From Mesostigma viride (Eukaryota > Streptophyta > Mesostigmatophyceae > Mesostigmatales > Mesostigmataceae), in NCBI GenBank assembly GCA_009746045.1, contig RPFO01000179.1:1-46871 (forward strand): 46,871 bases of DNA. Reading direction: 5' to 3'. Of the stretch, positions 1 through 10,422 are shown piece after piece. The notes under the pieces are model-generated. The model saw nothing but the letters and a program-made list of their open reading frames with translations, was not told the DNA's origin and searched no databases. Made by a program: the position numbers and the translations under genes. Every line of letters begins with the position of its first letter. The stretch's first letter is position 1.

Positions 1-830
1 CCAACCTGTGGTCAGAGCACACCGTGGGCGTGTTCAAACAACCATCGGGTGTCCAGAACGAGGTGCACCTGGGCTGCCGTACCACCACGTAGTCCAGACA
101 GGCCTGACGGCCCGTTGTAGGGCCACGAAACGTGACCAAGTCCTGTGAGCTAGGGACGTTTGGAAGTCACAGTTGACAGCAACCATCCCGCTACCTCCCG
201 CATGCAAAAAAGGCAGAAAACAGGTAAGTGTTGTCGTTAGTTAGCAGCCGTGTCAGCAGGCGCAAACTGAGCGACTGCCAGCAGCTAGTGCCCATGACGG
301 GGAGCGTGGCATTGGCGTCGAGCAGCATAACCAAAAAGTGGCGGGCCGGGGTGGCCCCCTTAAGGCTATGCAAGTCCTCGAAGAACTTCTGGCGTTCCAA
401 TTATCACTGACTGGCCCAGGTAGTAGACTGGTCACTATGGGGTGCGTAGCCCACCCCCACCGTGCTCAGGTGGTGTTTAGACCGCCCTCGACGGAGGTGA
501 AATGTGCTACCATAAGGCGTGGGTTAGAAACTTCAGCGTGCTAAGGCTGGCAACTGCCAGCGGCGAACACAAAAGACCAACACCACCTTGGCCCGTGAAC
601 ATTGTACCACTACCAGCGAAGTAAAACCGCCAGCCACCCGCCAGGCCGGGGATCAGTGCATGCGCACCACGCCAAGTGGCACCGAGCGGCGATGCTCTTG
701 CGCACCTAGAATAGACACACGATGGGCTATCCAGAAGGCAACGAGCTCCTCTAGGGCGTCCCCAACATCTACTGCTCCAACCTAGGGCCATTGCTGGTAC
801 TTTTGACGTCATGAAAGCAGCGTTTTGGAC
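1..830. other. No gene recognised
   Basis: Both strands hold only short open frames with no recognisable domain, no convincing splice-site context and no tRNA-like B box. A 101-aa minus-strand frame at 507-812 is rich in Arg, Cys, Ser and Gly and looks like chance reading of GC-rich DNA. Nothing else can be supported here. Confidence 0.6.
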
Positions 831-1062
831 TAGTGGAATATGATTTTACAGCATAAAAAGTCCATTTTATCATGAATGAACATGGCCAACAACCCCAAGT
901 GCCCCTAAATTTCTCAATATTTGTAGAGAAATGCTACTTCTCATAATTAAAACCTGCACAAATGCACAATTTGGGGCATGCATGTGAAAGTTTGAAGAAA
1001 TTCACAATGAGGTTTTACATTTTTCAATTATTAATGGTATCTCATTCTTCAATCAATCAATT
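831..1062 (+). repeat. Diverged relic of the foldback terminal repeat
   Basis: This stretch aligns by eye, in the same order, with about 18564-18787 in the left arm of the large foldback element, and so with the inverted copy at about 38735-38980. Shared blocks include GTGGAATATG, TTTTATCATGAATGAA, AAGTGCCCCTAAATT, GGGCATGCATGTGAAAGT and AATGGTATCTCATT. Differences and small indels are many, so it is older than the copies at 17-40 kb. The satellite and the outer part of the terminal repeat are missing. Confidence 0.75.
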
Positions 1063-1308
1063 TGCAATCGTCCAAACAATTTATTCATTTCATACATGTC
1101 CGAATATGTTGAAAGAACACATGCAAGTGCTCAATCAGCGTGGACCCCCTTGGACGCGCCCCACCATATATACATTGGACACGTCACCCCAACTACTAAA
1201 CTGCCCAAAGTCACGGTAACTGATCCAACTACTATGTACATCTGCATTTCTCCACGTTGCGGTGGGCAATTACGTGCAAAACGCGATTTCGTGCAAAGTC
1301 CTCGCCCA

Positions 1309-2030
1309 TCATCGCTTGCCAGGTCGATATGAAGGAATGTTGTCCCAGCTGGCGCCTTCCTTCAGGAGAGTAACATGTTCTCTAGCGAACTTCAGAGGGA
1401 AACGAAACTTTTGCTCGCACTCATTACTCCAACCGAGGTCGTGCCCTTCATCAAACCATCTGAACACCACCTTCTCCCTCTCTTTGCCCAGGAGGGTGCC
1501 AAAGAGCGGAAAATCTTCCTTCTTGGGGTACTTGTGCTCCCAGTTTATGCACACTCGTCTACCCATTTCGAACTCCAACCTCCGCGACTCAGTTTCGCGC
1601 CATCCATAAAGCGCATCCGGACGTCCGGCCGAACGTCCCTGATTCGGTTTTCGGCCGTCGCATCTCTGCCCTGACCACCACCCTTCTGCGGCTGTGCAGG
1701 TTCGTCGGCACCCTCCGTCTCCTGCCCCGCCCCTCGCCTGCCCCCTCCCCGACGTTTTGCCTTCTGCCCCTGCGCAGCCGCCGCCTCTGCCATCAACTCT
1801 TCGTACGTTTTTTCTGGCTGACCGCACGGTAAGGCTGGTGCGTGAGTTGGTGCGTTGGGTGGGAGCTCGTCCCCTCCCGCCCCCGGTTGTGCAACTGGTT
1901 CGCCGACCGCGGCCTGGCCAACAACACGGCCGGCCTCTCTGGACACAGTCCCAGACGCGGATCCACGGGGAAACCGAACTGGAGTTTCTTCTTCGCCTTT
2001 CCCTGCACGTAAGCACATGCCAATTAACAT
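1309..2030 (-). CDS. Small hypothetical gene downstream of the large gene, frame change inside
   Basis: I do not recognise this gene. The N-terminal frame (ATG at 2030, open to 1545) is a low-complexity segment rich in Gly, Ala, Arg and Glu, with KTYEELMAEAAAAQGQKAK as its most protein-like part. The C-terminal frame is different and ends in a stop at 1309. It can start at its own ATG (about 1575, MGRRVCINWEHKYPKKEDF) and reads as an ordinary globular sequence with many Trp, Phe and charged residues. Either there are two overlapping ORFs, or one gene with a missed splice or frameshift near 1560-1600. An acceptor-like TTACGTGCAG lies at about 2003-2012, so the first codons may be intron and not protein. 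It begins about 100 bp after the polyadenylation signal of the large minus-strand gene and points the same way. Confidence 0.4.
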
Positions 2031-2125
2031 GAATACGGAAGGGTCGTGTGAGAAATCAATGAAGCCATGGACTGATGCAAAAAAACTTATGTAGAAATAT
2101 ATATTAAGGTACTTATTAAACTCGT

Positions 2126-3150
2126 TTATTGAAAATGAAATTTACCGGCCGAATGTACCGTTGGAGCGTGGAAGGGCATCCTTGGTCGATCGAAGATATC
2201 CAAATGTAACGGTGCGGTCGATGTCCCTGGCGGCGCCTCAACATCGACCACCTCAGTCGGGCGCATCAATCCGGCAAACGCCGGCCCTCCACCTGAGACT
2301 TTCGGCGGACCCTCCACGTTACGAGCCTCCAATACCCTCTTCTGCAGTGGGGTGCTCGCAACAAAATCCGTGTCAGCCGACGGCTCCGGATCGTCATCCT
2401 CATTCAGCAGTATCGTGTTCGGGCATTGCTCCATCCCCGTCGAGCGGGGGGGCAAAGTCATCACAACCGTCCTTCCTGACGACGGTACGGGATCGTCACC
2501 CAGACCCAAAGAAACCGAGGCGAGGGCGGGGGTCCCCTCAACCGGGGGTCCCCATGAATCCTGACGAGGCCTCATTCCCATCTGTGGACACGACCGCCTC
2601 CCGTAAATCGGGAACGCCCGCCGGCGCTACCAGTAACAGGCCGCGAGCCTGCTTCCTGCTGGCGATCCCCATCCTCATCACAGATACGCCCGCCGGCGTT
2701 TCCAGTAACAGGCCGCGAGCCTCCTTCCTGCTGGCGATCCCCCTCCTCATCACAGATACGCCCGCCGGCGTTTCCAGTAACAGGCCGCGAGCCTCCCTCC
2801 CGCTGGCGATCCCCCTCCTCATCACAGATACGCCCGCCGGCGTTTCCAACGACAGGCCTCGAGTCTCCTTCACCAGCACGCTGGCGCTTACCTCCCCCCC
2901 TTTTGTCTTCATCCCCCCCATTGTCTCCTCCCGCGAGCCTCCATCATCCCGACTGCGCTTTTTCCCTCCCCTTCCATCTCCTCCCCCGTCCCTCTCCCCC
3001 CTCCCCCTCCTCCCTCCTCCCCATCCCCATCCCCTTTCTCCCCCTCCGCCTGCCCCCCACCCACCCCGGGCGGGTGCCCCTCAGCAATATCCTCCTCCCC
3101 CTCTTCCTCCTCCCCCTCTTCCTCCTCGTAAACCTCTTCCTTCTCCGAGC

Positions 3151-3206
<56 letters not shown>

Positions 3207-6200
3207 GAATGATGATCCCCGTCGTCTTCGTCGTCCACGACCACGGCAAAGTCCATGTCGACGTCTTGCCACCCATCTTCAAGAAGCCGATATTTGATAA
3301 GTCGGACCAGGCGCTTCCACCGGCGGATATGGGCGGGTAACCCGAACACCAGCAGAACTCTGGAGGGTCCCTTCAACAGGGCCTTGGTGATCTGGTCAAC
3401 CACATCCCACGCGGCATACCTCAAACGGGAGGAGGGTAAGGGTATCTGGCTGTCGACCGGAATACAGTCTTGATCCCACTCGCGCAGGTTCCTCCACTTC
3501 TCGTTGCTGTCAGCTGTCAGGTCCAGCACAGCAAACGCCTGGTCCTTCAGCTTCCCAGGAAGGTCTTCAGACCCCGTGTACAACTCGTCCACCACCTTCG
3601 TCACCACCAGATCCTTTCTTTTTTCGTTTTCCTTCCATGTCATTGTCCTGTATGCGATCCAGTCGGGTCCCATCTTCACCCCGTCCCAATAGGTGAAGGC
3701 TTCCAGCCTGTCCCACCACCCCCTCTTGGCCTTGGCAGTCCCCTCCTCCTTAGCCGCCGCCTGCACCTCCTCCTCCGCCGCCGCCTCCTGCTGTGGCACA
3801 CCCAGCAGATGTTTGGTCTTCACCCCCAAATCGTCATACAAATGACGGGGGTGGGAAGCGAGCAGCCCTCTCGGGAACTTCCAGTCCTTCTGGTCGACCA
3901 CTTTCCTTTTAGCCGGCGGAAGGTCCCTCAGCGTGAGAATGATCGCCCTCGTGGCCGTGACGATCACCCGCCAAAAGTCTCTGGTCAGGCGGCAGTCGGC
4001 GATGAACTTGTCGAGGTCCGTGGCGACGGTGCCCTTCAGCTTCACGCCAAACACGTGCTCCCTCACCAATACGGGGTCGAAAGTCCCGTTTAGTTGTTTG
4101 CAAGCGGCCATCAGCTCGGGGTTCTCCAGGAACTTGATGTGGGCGAATTGCTTTGCCGCCTCTATCAAATTCTTGGCGACTTCCATTATTTTTATCAGGT
4201 TGCTGGGAGGGGCCTCACAGGACATGATCGGCGCTTGGATCAGGCTGTCGAAGTACTGGAAACTCGCAAGTTCCCGATGCGCGGTGAAAATGGACAGTTC
4301 GTGCGCCTTGTCTTTAGGGCGCGTGTCAAGGAAGTCTTGCCGAGCCGCGATATCCTGTGCGATCGCCGGCTTGCCGTCGACAGCGGGCTTCAAAGGGTCC
4401 TCACACCAGAACAGCCAGCGCTGCATGAAGTTCTTCTGGTCCGGCCCCCACTTGTCCGTCTCTTCAGCCCCTCCTGCCTTGTCGCCTGCGCCGTCCCCTT
4501 CGGCCTTGGCTTGCTCTCCTTTCTGCCAAAAGGGCTTCACAATCGCCCAGATCTTGCCGTACAGAGGAGTTGGGAGAGACACGCCCTTCCCTCTCTTGAC
4601 GGGTCCATATGCCTGGTAGGCCCGGTGCACATCCCCCAGCGCTGAGCCCCACGTTGCCTTGGCTTGGGCTGTGTCCTCGGCGTTCATGGCGTTCCCGAGC
4701 TGCCTGACAACTTCGATCATCTTGCCGACTTGTTCGGTAACCTGCATCCCCGTAGGGCAACAACGCGCAGAGACACATCGACAGTCCTCCCAAATAAGCA
4801 CAACTCAACTGAGAACAAGAATACGACTGACAGAAACGCCGGCGGTCGCATCTTGACCAAAATATGGCATGCTAAGGTGGAACATGAAAACCCCTTATAG
4901 AAACGCCGGCGGTCGCATCTTGACCGAACTAATGGCATACTGAAATTAACACAAGAAAACCACTTATAGAAACGCCGGCGGTCGCAACCTGGCTTACCTT
5001 CTGTTCACGGATCTGCCACCAGGTCGGCAGGATGGTCTCACCCTTGAGCATCTGCACGTCCACCCCCCCGAAATTCGTCCAATCAGTTGCCCACTCCTCC
5101 AGCTTCGCCGCGGCCACGGTCTTCGTGACCTCCTGCTCCTTCCCTCCCCGCGCAACGACCCTGAGCTTTTCCGCCTTCATGAAACCATTCAGCATTGCCT
5201 GGTACCACACAGATCTTTGGTCCACCGTCATATTGTCGGTGACCAGTTCGAATTTCACCGATTTGATGAGTGTGGTAAAGTGGTTCCCGTCCAGCACGAG
5301 AAAGCCGCAAATGGCTGGCGGCAACGGTGTCTTCTTCTCGAGTGGAGCCATCTCCCAGGCGGACTTGCACAAACTGTCCAAAAGCGCGGCCTTTCTCACG
5401 TCCACGGGCTTAAGTGAGTCCAGAATATCGGCCGGTCCTGTCAGAACCGCGGTGGAAGCAGCTTCGGCCATTCCCTTGGCCGAGCTCGTTCGCAGGTAGA
5501 TATCAATCTCTTTGTCAGTCATTGCGCGAGCGTAGCCAGCCTTCATTGTCCGTGCCCCCCCATCTCCCCGAAGAGTTGCGCGAGCTGACGCTGGGTGCCT
5601 TCCTTTTTCATCCAGTCATGAAAACTGTTGGGGCACCGGTCAGCCAAAAACTGGAACGAGTACCGCCACACAGGAATCACCAGCTTGTCGTGGCCGTAGT
5701 CGGACTCCGAGTTTGCAAAAATGGTGGCGTTCTGCTCGGCTCTAGACAGATGCAAGTCTCGTGCGAGGAGCTTCTGAGGCCCCACGAACAGGTTCCTTGT
5801 CCACACCCGATTTCGATGCACCAAGGCTTTGGACATCTCATCGAGGTCCCGAGGCTGAACGGCAAGCTGCTTCCGCAACCGTTTGCCCTTCGCGATCTCA
5901 TCGTTCACATCCAGGATGTCATCATCATCCTGCGACACCGGGGACTTCTCCCATTTCTCAAGCAGAGACACGGGAGCATCCGCAACCTCCACCTCCTTTC
6001 CTTTCCCCTTTCCCTTCAGCGCCTTCCCCTTGTAGGTCGCAAGTGCTTCGGAGAGTCCCTTCTGGTGTTCGTCGACGGCAGCAGTCCACGTACTATCTAT
6101 TTTCATGTTCTCGCGGCGCGCGTGCTGGTCGAGGCTGATTGAGTACAGGATGGCCGCGTGGGTCGCCCTCTCGGCCTGCACGTACTGCGTTGATGCGAAA

Positions 6201-8318
6201 AAATCAGGAAAGCATAACCAAAAGGAATAAAGTAAATGCCGATTGAGAAACGCCGGCCGTCGCAACCTACATGAAACCTGAACCTCAACATCAAAGCCCC
6301 CCTCACGACAGAGGTATACTTACCTCGTTCCCCTTAACAATGATATGAAAAAATCAGGAAAGCATAACCGAAAGGAATAAAGTAAATGTCACACTTGAGA
6401 AACGCCGGCCGTCGCAACCTAGATGAAACCTAAACCTCAAGATCAGAGCCCCCCTCACAACAGAGGTACACTTGGCTCATTTCCCTCAACGATGCGAAAT
6501 CAGGAAAGGAAGTAAGTGTTAGTCAAAAGGAAGTAAGTGTCACACTTGAGAAACGCCGGCCGTCGCAACCTACATGAAACCTGGACCTCAAGAACAAAGC
6601 CCCCCTCACAACAGAGGTAGACTTACCTCATTCCCCTCAACCGCTGCTGCTTCAGCCGCTTTCTTCGACCCCTTCGCGATCTTCGGAGACTTGTCCCGGC
6701 GGGCATCGTGTTCCTTCAACATCTTGATCAGAGTCTTGGCGTCCGCCATCGTCACCGTCTTCAGTTTACACTTCCTCTCCTTCCCTTTGCCCTCGAACAG
6801 GTTCTCCTCCATCCACTTTATCAAGGCCTTGGCGCTCGGGATCTCCTCAGGCTGTGTGGCGCCATCGGGCGCGCACGCATTCTTCACGATCAACTCAGCG
6901 ACTTGATGGAGAGTCATCATCTGGTTCCGTACCTCAGGTGGGGCTGTTTCCGTTCTCACCTCGGCCACAACCCACTTTGCCAACTTCTTCAGTTGATAAG
7001 CATCCGCTTGCTCCTTAAAGCGTGTCATTTTCGCAGTATCGCCGTCGCTTCCACCCGCGCCCTCTGACACAGGCTCACCGACAGCGATAGCCCCCTCTCC
7101 CTGGAGATTTGCCCCACCCTGACGACCGGCTTCCTGCAAGAACATTATCAACGGAAGATTTTTAATGTAAGAAAAGTGTAGAGAAACGCCGGCCGTCGTA
7201 ACTCTGTCAATTGAGGACGAACCTAAACTTTCAATTTGTAAGTCAACGGTAACTTACCCTTCCCCCCTCTGCAGTGGAACCACCGTAAGATCCACTTCCC
7301 CTCCTGTCACCGCCCTCTTGCTGCTCGAACGGACTTCCCTGTAAAAATAGCAAACGCGATTGTCCATTCACAAGAAAAAAATTACTACAAAAATAAACAA
7401 GGATATACGCACGCAAACCTTTTCAATACAAGTAAACCGGAGAGGAATCTGACGCACTCATGTACCTGGGTGCTTCCCGCCATTGAGCGGGCTTCTCTTG
7501 CACCAACATCCTCTTGCCGGCCCTGCGAACATTTCAACGGAAAGTAAAAATCCGCTTAGTTGTCGGAAATGACATGTCTGGCGAATATTGCAAAAAAATG
7601 CGTATTGTATTTCACGACATCAATTTAATGGGCGGAGACTTACGAAGATCGGCCCGCCACCTTCCAAATTGCCCAGCGTCATATCGAAAACATCGAGGAC
7701 TTCCCCTCCATCGACCCCCTTCCCCCTTCCCCTCTGCCGCGGCGGGGGCATATCGCCCGTCGCGACCGGCTTGGAAGTCGCGGGGGGATCCCTTGCGGTT
7801 GAGGGCACTGCGGCCGACTCGTGCACACTCTCCCCCCTCTTTTGGGCTACTGCGGCAGGCGCGGCATGGGAGGGCGCGGCGGCTACTGTCTCTGGCGCAT
7901 TCTGAGCCAACCGACGCAACCTTAGCTCCTGCTGGAGCAGGGTTTCGAAACGAGGCATGAATGTGCGCTTGGAGGTATAAGGCACCTTGGCGACTTCAGG
8001 TTTGTCATTAAGGATGTCTTGGTACAGCGCGAATTGCTGTTCACGAGTGCCATTCGCGAGTCGCTCAAACCGCTCAATCTGAATCCGCTTAACCGGATCG
8101 TCCACCATCTCAAGACCACCGTGGTACTCATCCTTCCCAGTGACCGCGGCAAAGCTGACACCAGATTCCACCATTGGGGGCGGCGTGCCCTCCCTTGCAC
8201 GCTTGTGAGGAGGCTGTTGTGGGGAGGCGCCTTGGGCCTGAACTGGTTGCCCTTCTGACCCTTCCCCCCTAGGGGGAGAGTCGCCGACCACCTGCGATGT
8301 AGGGCCGCCCTTTTCCAT
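2126..8318 (-). CDS. Seven-exon gene for a ~1,600-aa hypothetical protein
   Basis: Exons on the minus strand: 8318-7644, 7522-7466, 7338-7258, 7133-6627, 6184-4998, 4741-2892 and 2581-2126. All six introns are GT-AG and phase 0, with good donors (for example GAG|GTAAGT) and pyrimidine-rich acceptors. Two exons change frame inside a run of six G (about 5557 and 2914). One extra G in each makes both exon lengths divisible by three and gives an open frame of about 1,604 codons. The protein has a Pro/Gln/Ala-rich N-terminus, Lys-rich segments, a helical middle, and near 3150-3205 a run of about 20 Asp from an (ATC)n repeat, followed by Glu- and Gly-rich sequence. The piece before the Asp run (VLLVFGLPAHIRRWKRLVRL) faintly recalls the fold of DNA adenine methylases, but no DPPY-type motif is present, so no function is assigned. 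The TAA stop lies within an AATAAA signal. Four of the six introns carry the GC hairpin motif. Confidence 0.65.
2582..2891 (-). repeat. Last intron of the large gene: four tandem 72-bp units with hairpin motif
   Basis: Motif copies start at 2611, 2683, 2755 and 2827, exactly 72 bp apart. Each unit holds GATACG, CCCGCCGG and CGTTTC in a row on the plus strand. Relative to the gene, the motif runs in the opposite direction from every other intron copy in the window. The outermost copy (2611-2630) is the most diverged. The donor is GAG|GTAAGC (intron starts 2891) and the acceptor TGTCCACAG (exon starts 2581). Confidence 0.75.
4742..4997 (-). repeat. Intron of the large gene: three tandem ~68-bp units with hairpin motif
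   Basis: Motif copies on the plus strand are at 4835-4854, 4900-4919 and 4969-4988 (spacing 65 and 69 bp), each followed by related sequence (TTGACC, ATGGCAT, TTATAG). In gene sense each reads GTTGCGACC or ATGCGACC followed by GCCGGCGTTTC. The donor is AAG|GTAAGCC, and the first motif begins only about 9 nt inside the intron. Confidence 0.8.
6185..6626 (-). repeat. Intron of the large gene: three tandem ~151-bp units, splice donor copied
   Basis: Motif copies are at 6247-6266, 6399-6418 and 6550-6569. The surrounding 150 bp is repeated each time, including the AAGCCCCCCTCACRACAGAGG block. The true donor GAG|GTAAGTCTACC (exon end 6627) has a near-identical second copy, GAGGTAAGTATACC, near 6325, while the middle copy is changed to GAGCCAAGTGTACC. 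Intron growth by tandem duplication therefore included the splice donor. Confidence 0.8.
7183..7202 (-). repeat. Single hairpin-motif copy in the third intron of the large gene
   Basis: One copy of the motif (GAAACG, CCGGCC, GTCGTAAC on the plus strand) sits inside the intron 7257-7134. It is the only unduplicated intron copy in this gene. The neighbouring introns 7643-7523 and 7465-7339 have no copy. Confidence 0.8.
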
Positions 8319-8367
8319 CTGCAACACAAAACAAAAAAATTGGAAAAAACATACGAGTCAGCAGGAA

Positions 8368-8500
8368 GATGCGCCCCACGTCGCAACTCAATACAAAAAA
8401 TGCATCATTATGTCAAGGTACAAACAACGTTATAATTCAGAATGAACAGAGATTCATAACAAGAGAACGACGCACTAAAAGATGCGACCGCCGTCGCAAC
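8368..8500 (-). repeat. Two hairpin-motif copies between ORFs, with compensatory stem change
   Basis: Copies lie at 8368-8387 and 8481-8500. The second reads GATGCGACCGCCGTCGCAAC on the plus strand. Its stem is GCGAC paired with GTCGC, whereas most copies use CGCC paired with GGCG, so both sides of one pair have changed. Both copies end in GATG in place of GAAA at the far flank. Confidence 0.7.
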
Positions 8501-8540
8501 TTTCGTCAATTCACTCTCTATACAAACAACTCTATGTCCC

Positions 8541-9275
8541 TCATAAAGAATCAATTGGCAAGGAAATGCAAAAAAATTCCGTTACCACCTCCGTCGACCC
8601 ATAAGTGGTTCGCGAATGGGAAATCGCTGCTGATTTTCGGTCGAGCCCTTCACGGTATTTTCGAAATCTCGAGGCAAGGTTGCGCGGAAGAGGGCCCCCC
8701 TCAATCATGCGTGCGATCGGACTGGCCATGGAAACGGATACCTGGTTCCTGGACTGCCTTGCACGGTCAACCATCTTGAAACTTCCCCGGAGAAGGAAAT
8801 CAGACGTCAGACGGTTGAATATGCGAACGTCAAGATTTGACCAACCCATCATCCATTCCACCACCTTCTCCGCGGCATCATGGAAGACCTGCCTCTCATC
8901 CGCCACTCCTCGAGACCCAAACACACAATCGGCCGTGTTATCGTCGTGCCTCTTAAGGCGAATGTTCACGTCCTCTTTGTCATCATCCATTTCCGACAGC
9001 CGAATTACAGCCCTTTTGGCTCCGTCCACTCCATCCTCAAGAAGGACGTCCATCTGCGCCCCTCCCACACAATTGTTGTCAACGTATTGTTGCAAATGAC
9101 GGGAAATCATGTCCTTTCCAAAAGCTACGATGTGTTCCCCACACAGACCCATGTCGGTAATTGACAGCTTTTTACATTTCCTATCCCGGCACTTCTTTTC
9201 GGGATCCTTCTCAAAAATCCGGAAAACAGCGTCCTGATATGGACGTCCCCTTATGTCGACCGTCAGACTGGACAT
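8541..9275 (-). CDS. Zinc-site protein, second of two paralogues
   Basis: A 244-aa frame starting MSSLTVDIRG. Residues about 29-48 hold Cys-x4-Cys-x10-Cys-x2-His (CRDRKCKKLS then GLCGEH), a spacing identical to the upstream paralogue at 9556-10422, so the two probably come from a duplication. The pattern resembles small plant zinc sites of the C..C...G..YC..H type; function is unknown. The ATG follows directly on TTTCGCAG. The stop at 8541 may not be used: GTG|GTAACGG near 8555 is a reasonable phase-0 donor, and the acceptor TGTTGCAG just before 8318 would splice it onto the large gene. So it is either a separate gene or the first exon of that gene. Two hairpin motifs (8368-8387, 8481-8500) lie in the gap. 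Confidence 0.65.
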   Translation of the reverse strand: MSSLTVDIRGRPYQDAVFRIFEKDPEKKCRDRKCKKLSITDMGLCGEHIVAFGKDMISRHLQQYVDNNCVGGAQMDVLLEDGVDGAKRAVIRLSEMDDDKEDVNIRLKRHDDNTADCVFGSRGVADERQVFHDAAEKVVEWMMGWSNLDVRIFNRLTSDFLLRGSFKMVDRARQSRNQVSVSMASPIARMIEGGPLPRNLASRFRKYREGLDRKSAAISHSRTTYGSTEVVTEFFCISLPIDSL

Positions 9276-9390
9276 CTGCGAAACCAGAACATACCGGCCG
9301 CGAGTAGTTTATATTATTAAAAAAAACTGGCATTTATTAAGTCATCTTCATCTATTTATGCGAGCTAAAATTTGAAGAAAATGCAACAAA

Positions 9391-9550
9391 GAAACGCCCT
9401 GGGGCGCAACTTCCTCAACAACCACTTTCTACGTACAAACGAATGGCAATCACATCGACTACGATTGTCACTACATACGAATGTCCAGACAATATAATGT
9501 GTATGTAGAGGGGGGGCATTCAAGACCAGAGAAACGCCGGCGGGCGCAAC
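9391..9550 (-). repeat. Two hairpin-motif copies between the zinc-site paralogues
   Basis: Copies lie at 9391-9410 (stem CGCCC/GGGCG with a two-base loop) and 9531-9550 (CGCC/GGCG). They lie downstream of the TGA stop at 9556 and upstream of an AATAAA on the minus strand near 9336, so they would be in the 3' untranslated region or the spacer of that gene. Confidence 0.75.
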
Positions 9551-9555
9551 TCATA

Positions 9556-10422
9556 TCAATATAGACTGTCCCGCGACTCGTTCCACTCTCTGCAGGTTTT
9601 GCAACAACCGATCGAGCGAACTCTCGGAACCTCTTTCGCCGCCATTTCATCGACACGAGCGAACATCTCTTCTTTGGCGGCCACCAACTTTGCCTCCTTG
9701 TTGCCGGTGTCAGGATAGATTTCGGACCTCCTCGTCTTCATCGGGGCCACTCTCTCCAAATACTCTGCACACAGAGAATCCTGCTCCTCCTCCACAATCG
9801 CCTTCACGCCGGATACAATCGCTTTGGCTTTTGTTTCCACGCGAAAATCGAACTCTCGTTGAGTTATCAGCGGAATGTCGGCGAGTGCAAAACACATACG
9901 CCGATAAAGTTCGCTTACATCCGTGTCACGCGAGTCGGCAAAAGGTGTCGTCATCAAAAAGCATCTCAAGCTACTCCAACCATTTTCTTGGGCGCCGGCA
10001 ACGTAGCCTCCCTTTGCCAAGTCCGCACCTGTCGCGGAGTCTTTGACTATCCAATCTTCAAGGAAGTACTCGTCTCCCCTGGTGAAATCAAAATTTACAC
10101 CCACGACCTCTCCGACAGTCATGTCCAGGCGAAGTCGCAGGGCCCCCCCCGCCAATCCAGGTCCGAGGGCGCCCGCCATTCCAAGTCCGCGACTGAGGGC
10201 ATTTTCGATGTGACGAGAATGTTCTTCGTGCTTTCGGCAATACAAGTCAAATCCGAGAGCGGTTTTCTTGCAAGTGGACACATCACACTTGCGCGGCGCC
10301 CCTATTGAGCGAGCAACACTCTGAATGACAGTGGCAACCGCTTGGTGTTGTTGAAGTCGTTGCCAATCCTCCATCAGGAGGTGACTAGACGAATCGGACG
10401 AATCTTCCGTCGAACCGGACAT
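9556..10422 (-). CDS. Zinc-site protein, first of two paralogues
   Basis: A 288-aa protein starting MSGSTEDSSDSSSH, with an acidic, Ser-rich N-terminus. Cys-x4-Cys-x10-Cys-x2-His (CDVSTCKKTA then DLYCRKH) matches the spacing of the neighbour at 8541-9275. The middle (LRLDMTVGEVVGVNFDF) and the C-terminal helical region show no known domain to me, and function is unknown. I chose the ATG at 10422 because it immediately follows TTGTCGCAG, an acceptor-like site. The leader CCGGTATGTT...TCGCAGATGTCC is nearly the same as in the paralogue. After the stop come two hairpin motifs and an AATAAA. Confidence 0.7.
   Translation of the reverse strand: MSGSTEDSSDSSSHLLMEDWQRLQQHQAVATVIQSVARSIGAPRKCDVSTCKKTALGFDLYCRKHEEHSRHIENALSRGLGMAGALGPGLAGGALRLRLDMTVGEVVGVNFDFTRGDEYFLEDWIVKDSATGADLAKGGYVAGAQENGWSSLRCFLMTTPFADSRDTDVSELYRRMCFALADIPLITQREFDFRVETKAKAIVSGVKAIVEEEQDSLCAEYLERVAPMKTRRSEIYPDTGNKEAKLVAAKEEMFARVDEMAAKEVPRVRSIGCCKTCREWNESRDSLY

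Noticed and set aside
507-812. Minus-strand 101-aa frame
   Set aside because: Composition is that of a chance frame in GC-rich DNA; no splice or polyadenylation context supports it.
2161-3297. Plus-strand 378-aa frame with a run of about 18 His
   Set aside because: It lies antisense to the large minus-strand gene; the His run is the complement of the (ATC)n tract encoding Asp.
3300-3600. DNA adenine methyltransferase domain in the large protein
   Set aside because: There is only a vague resemblance around VLLVFGLPAHIRRW; the DPPY/W catalytic motif is not present, so no function is called.
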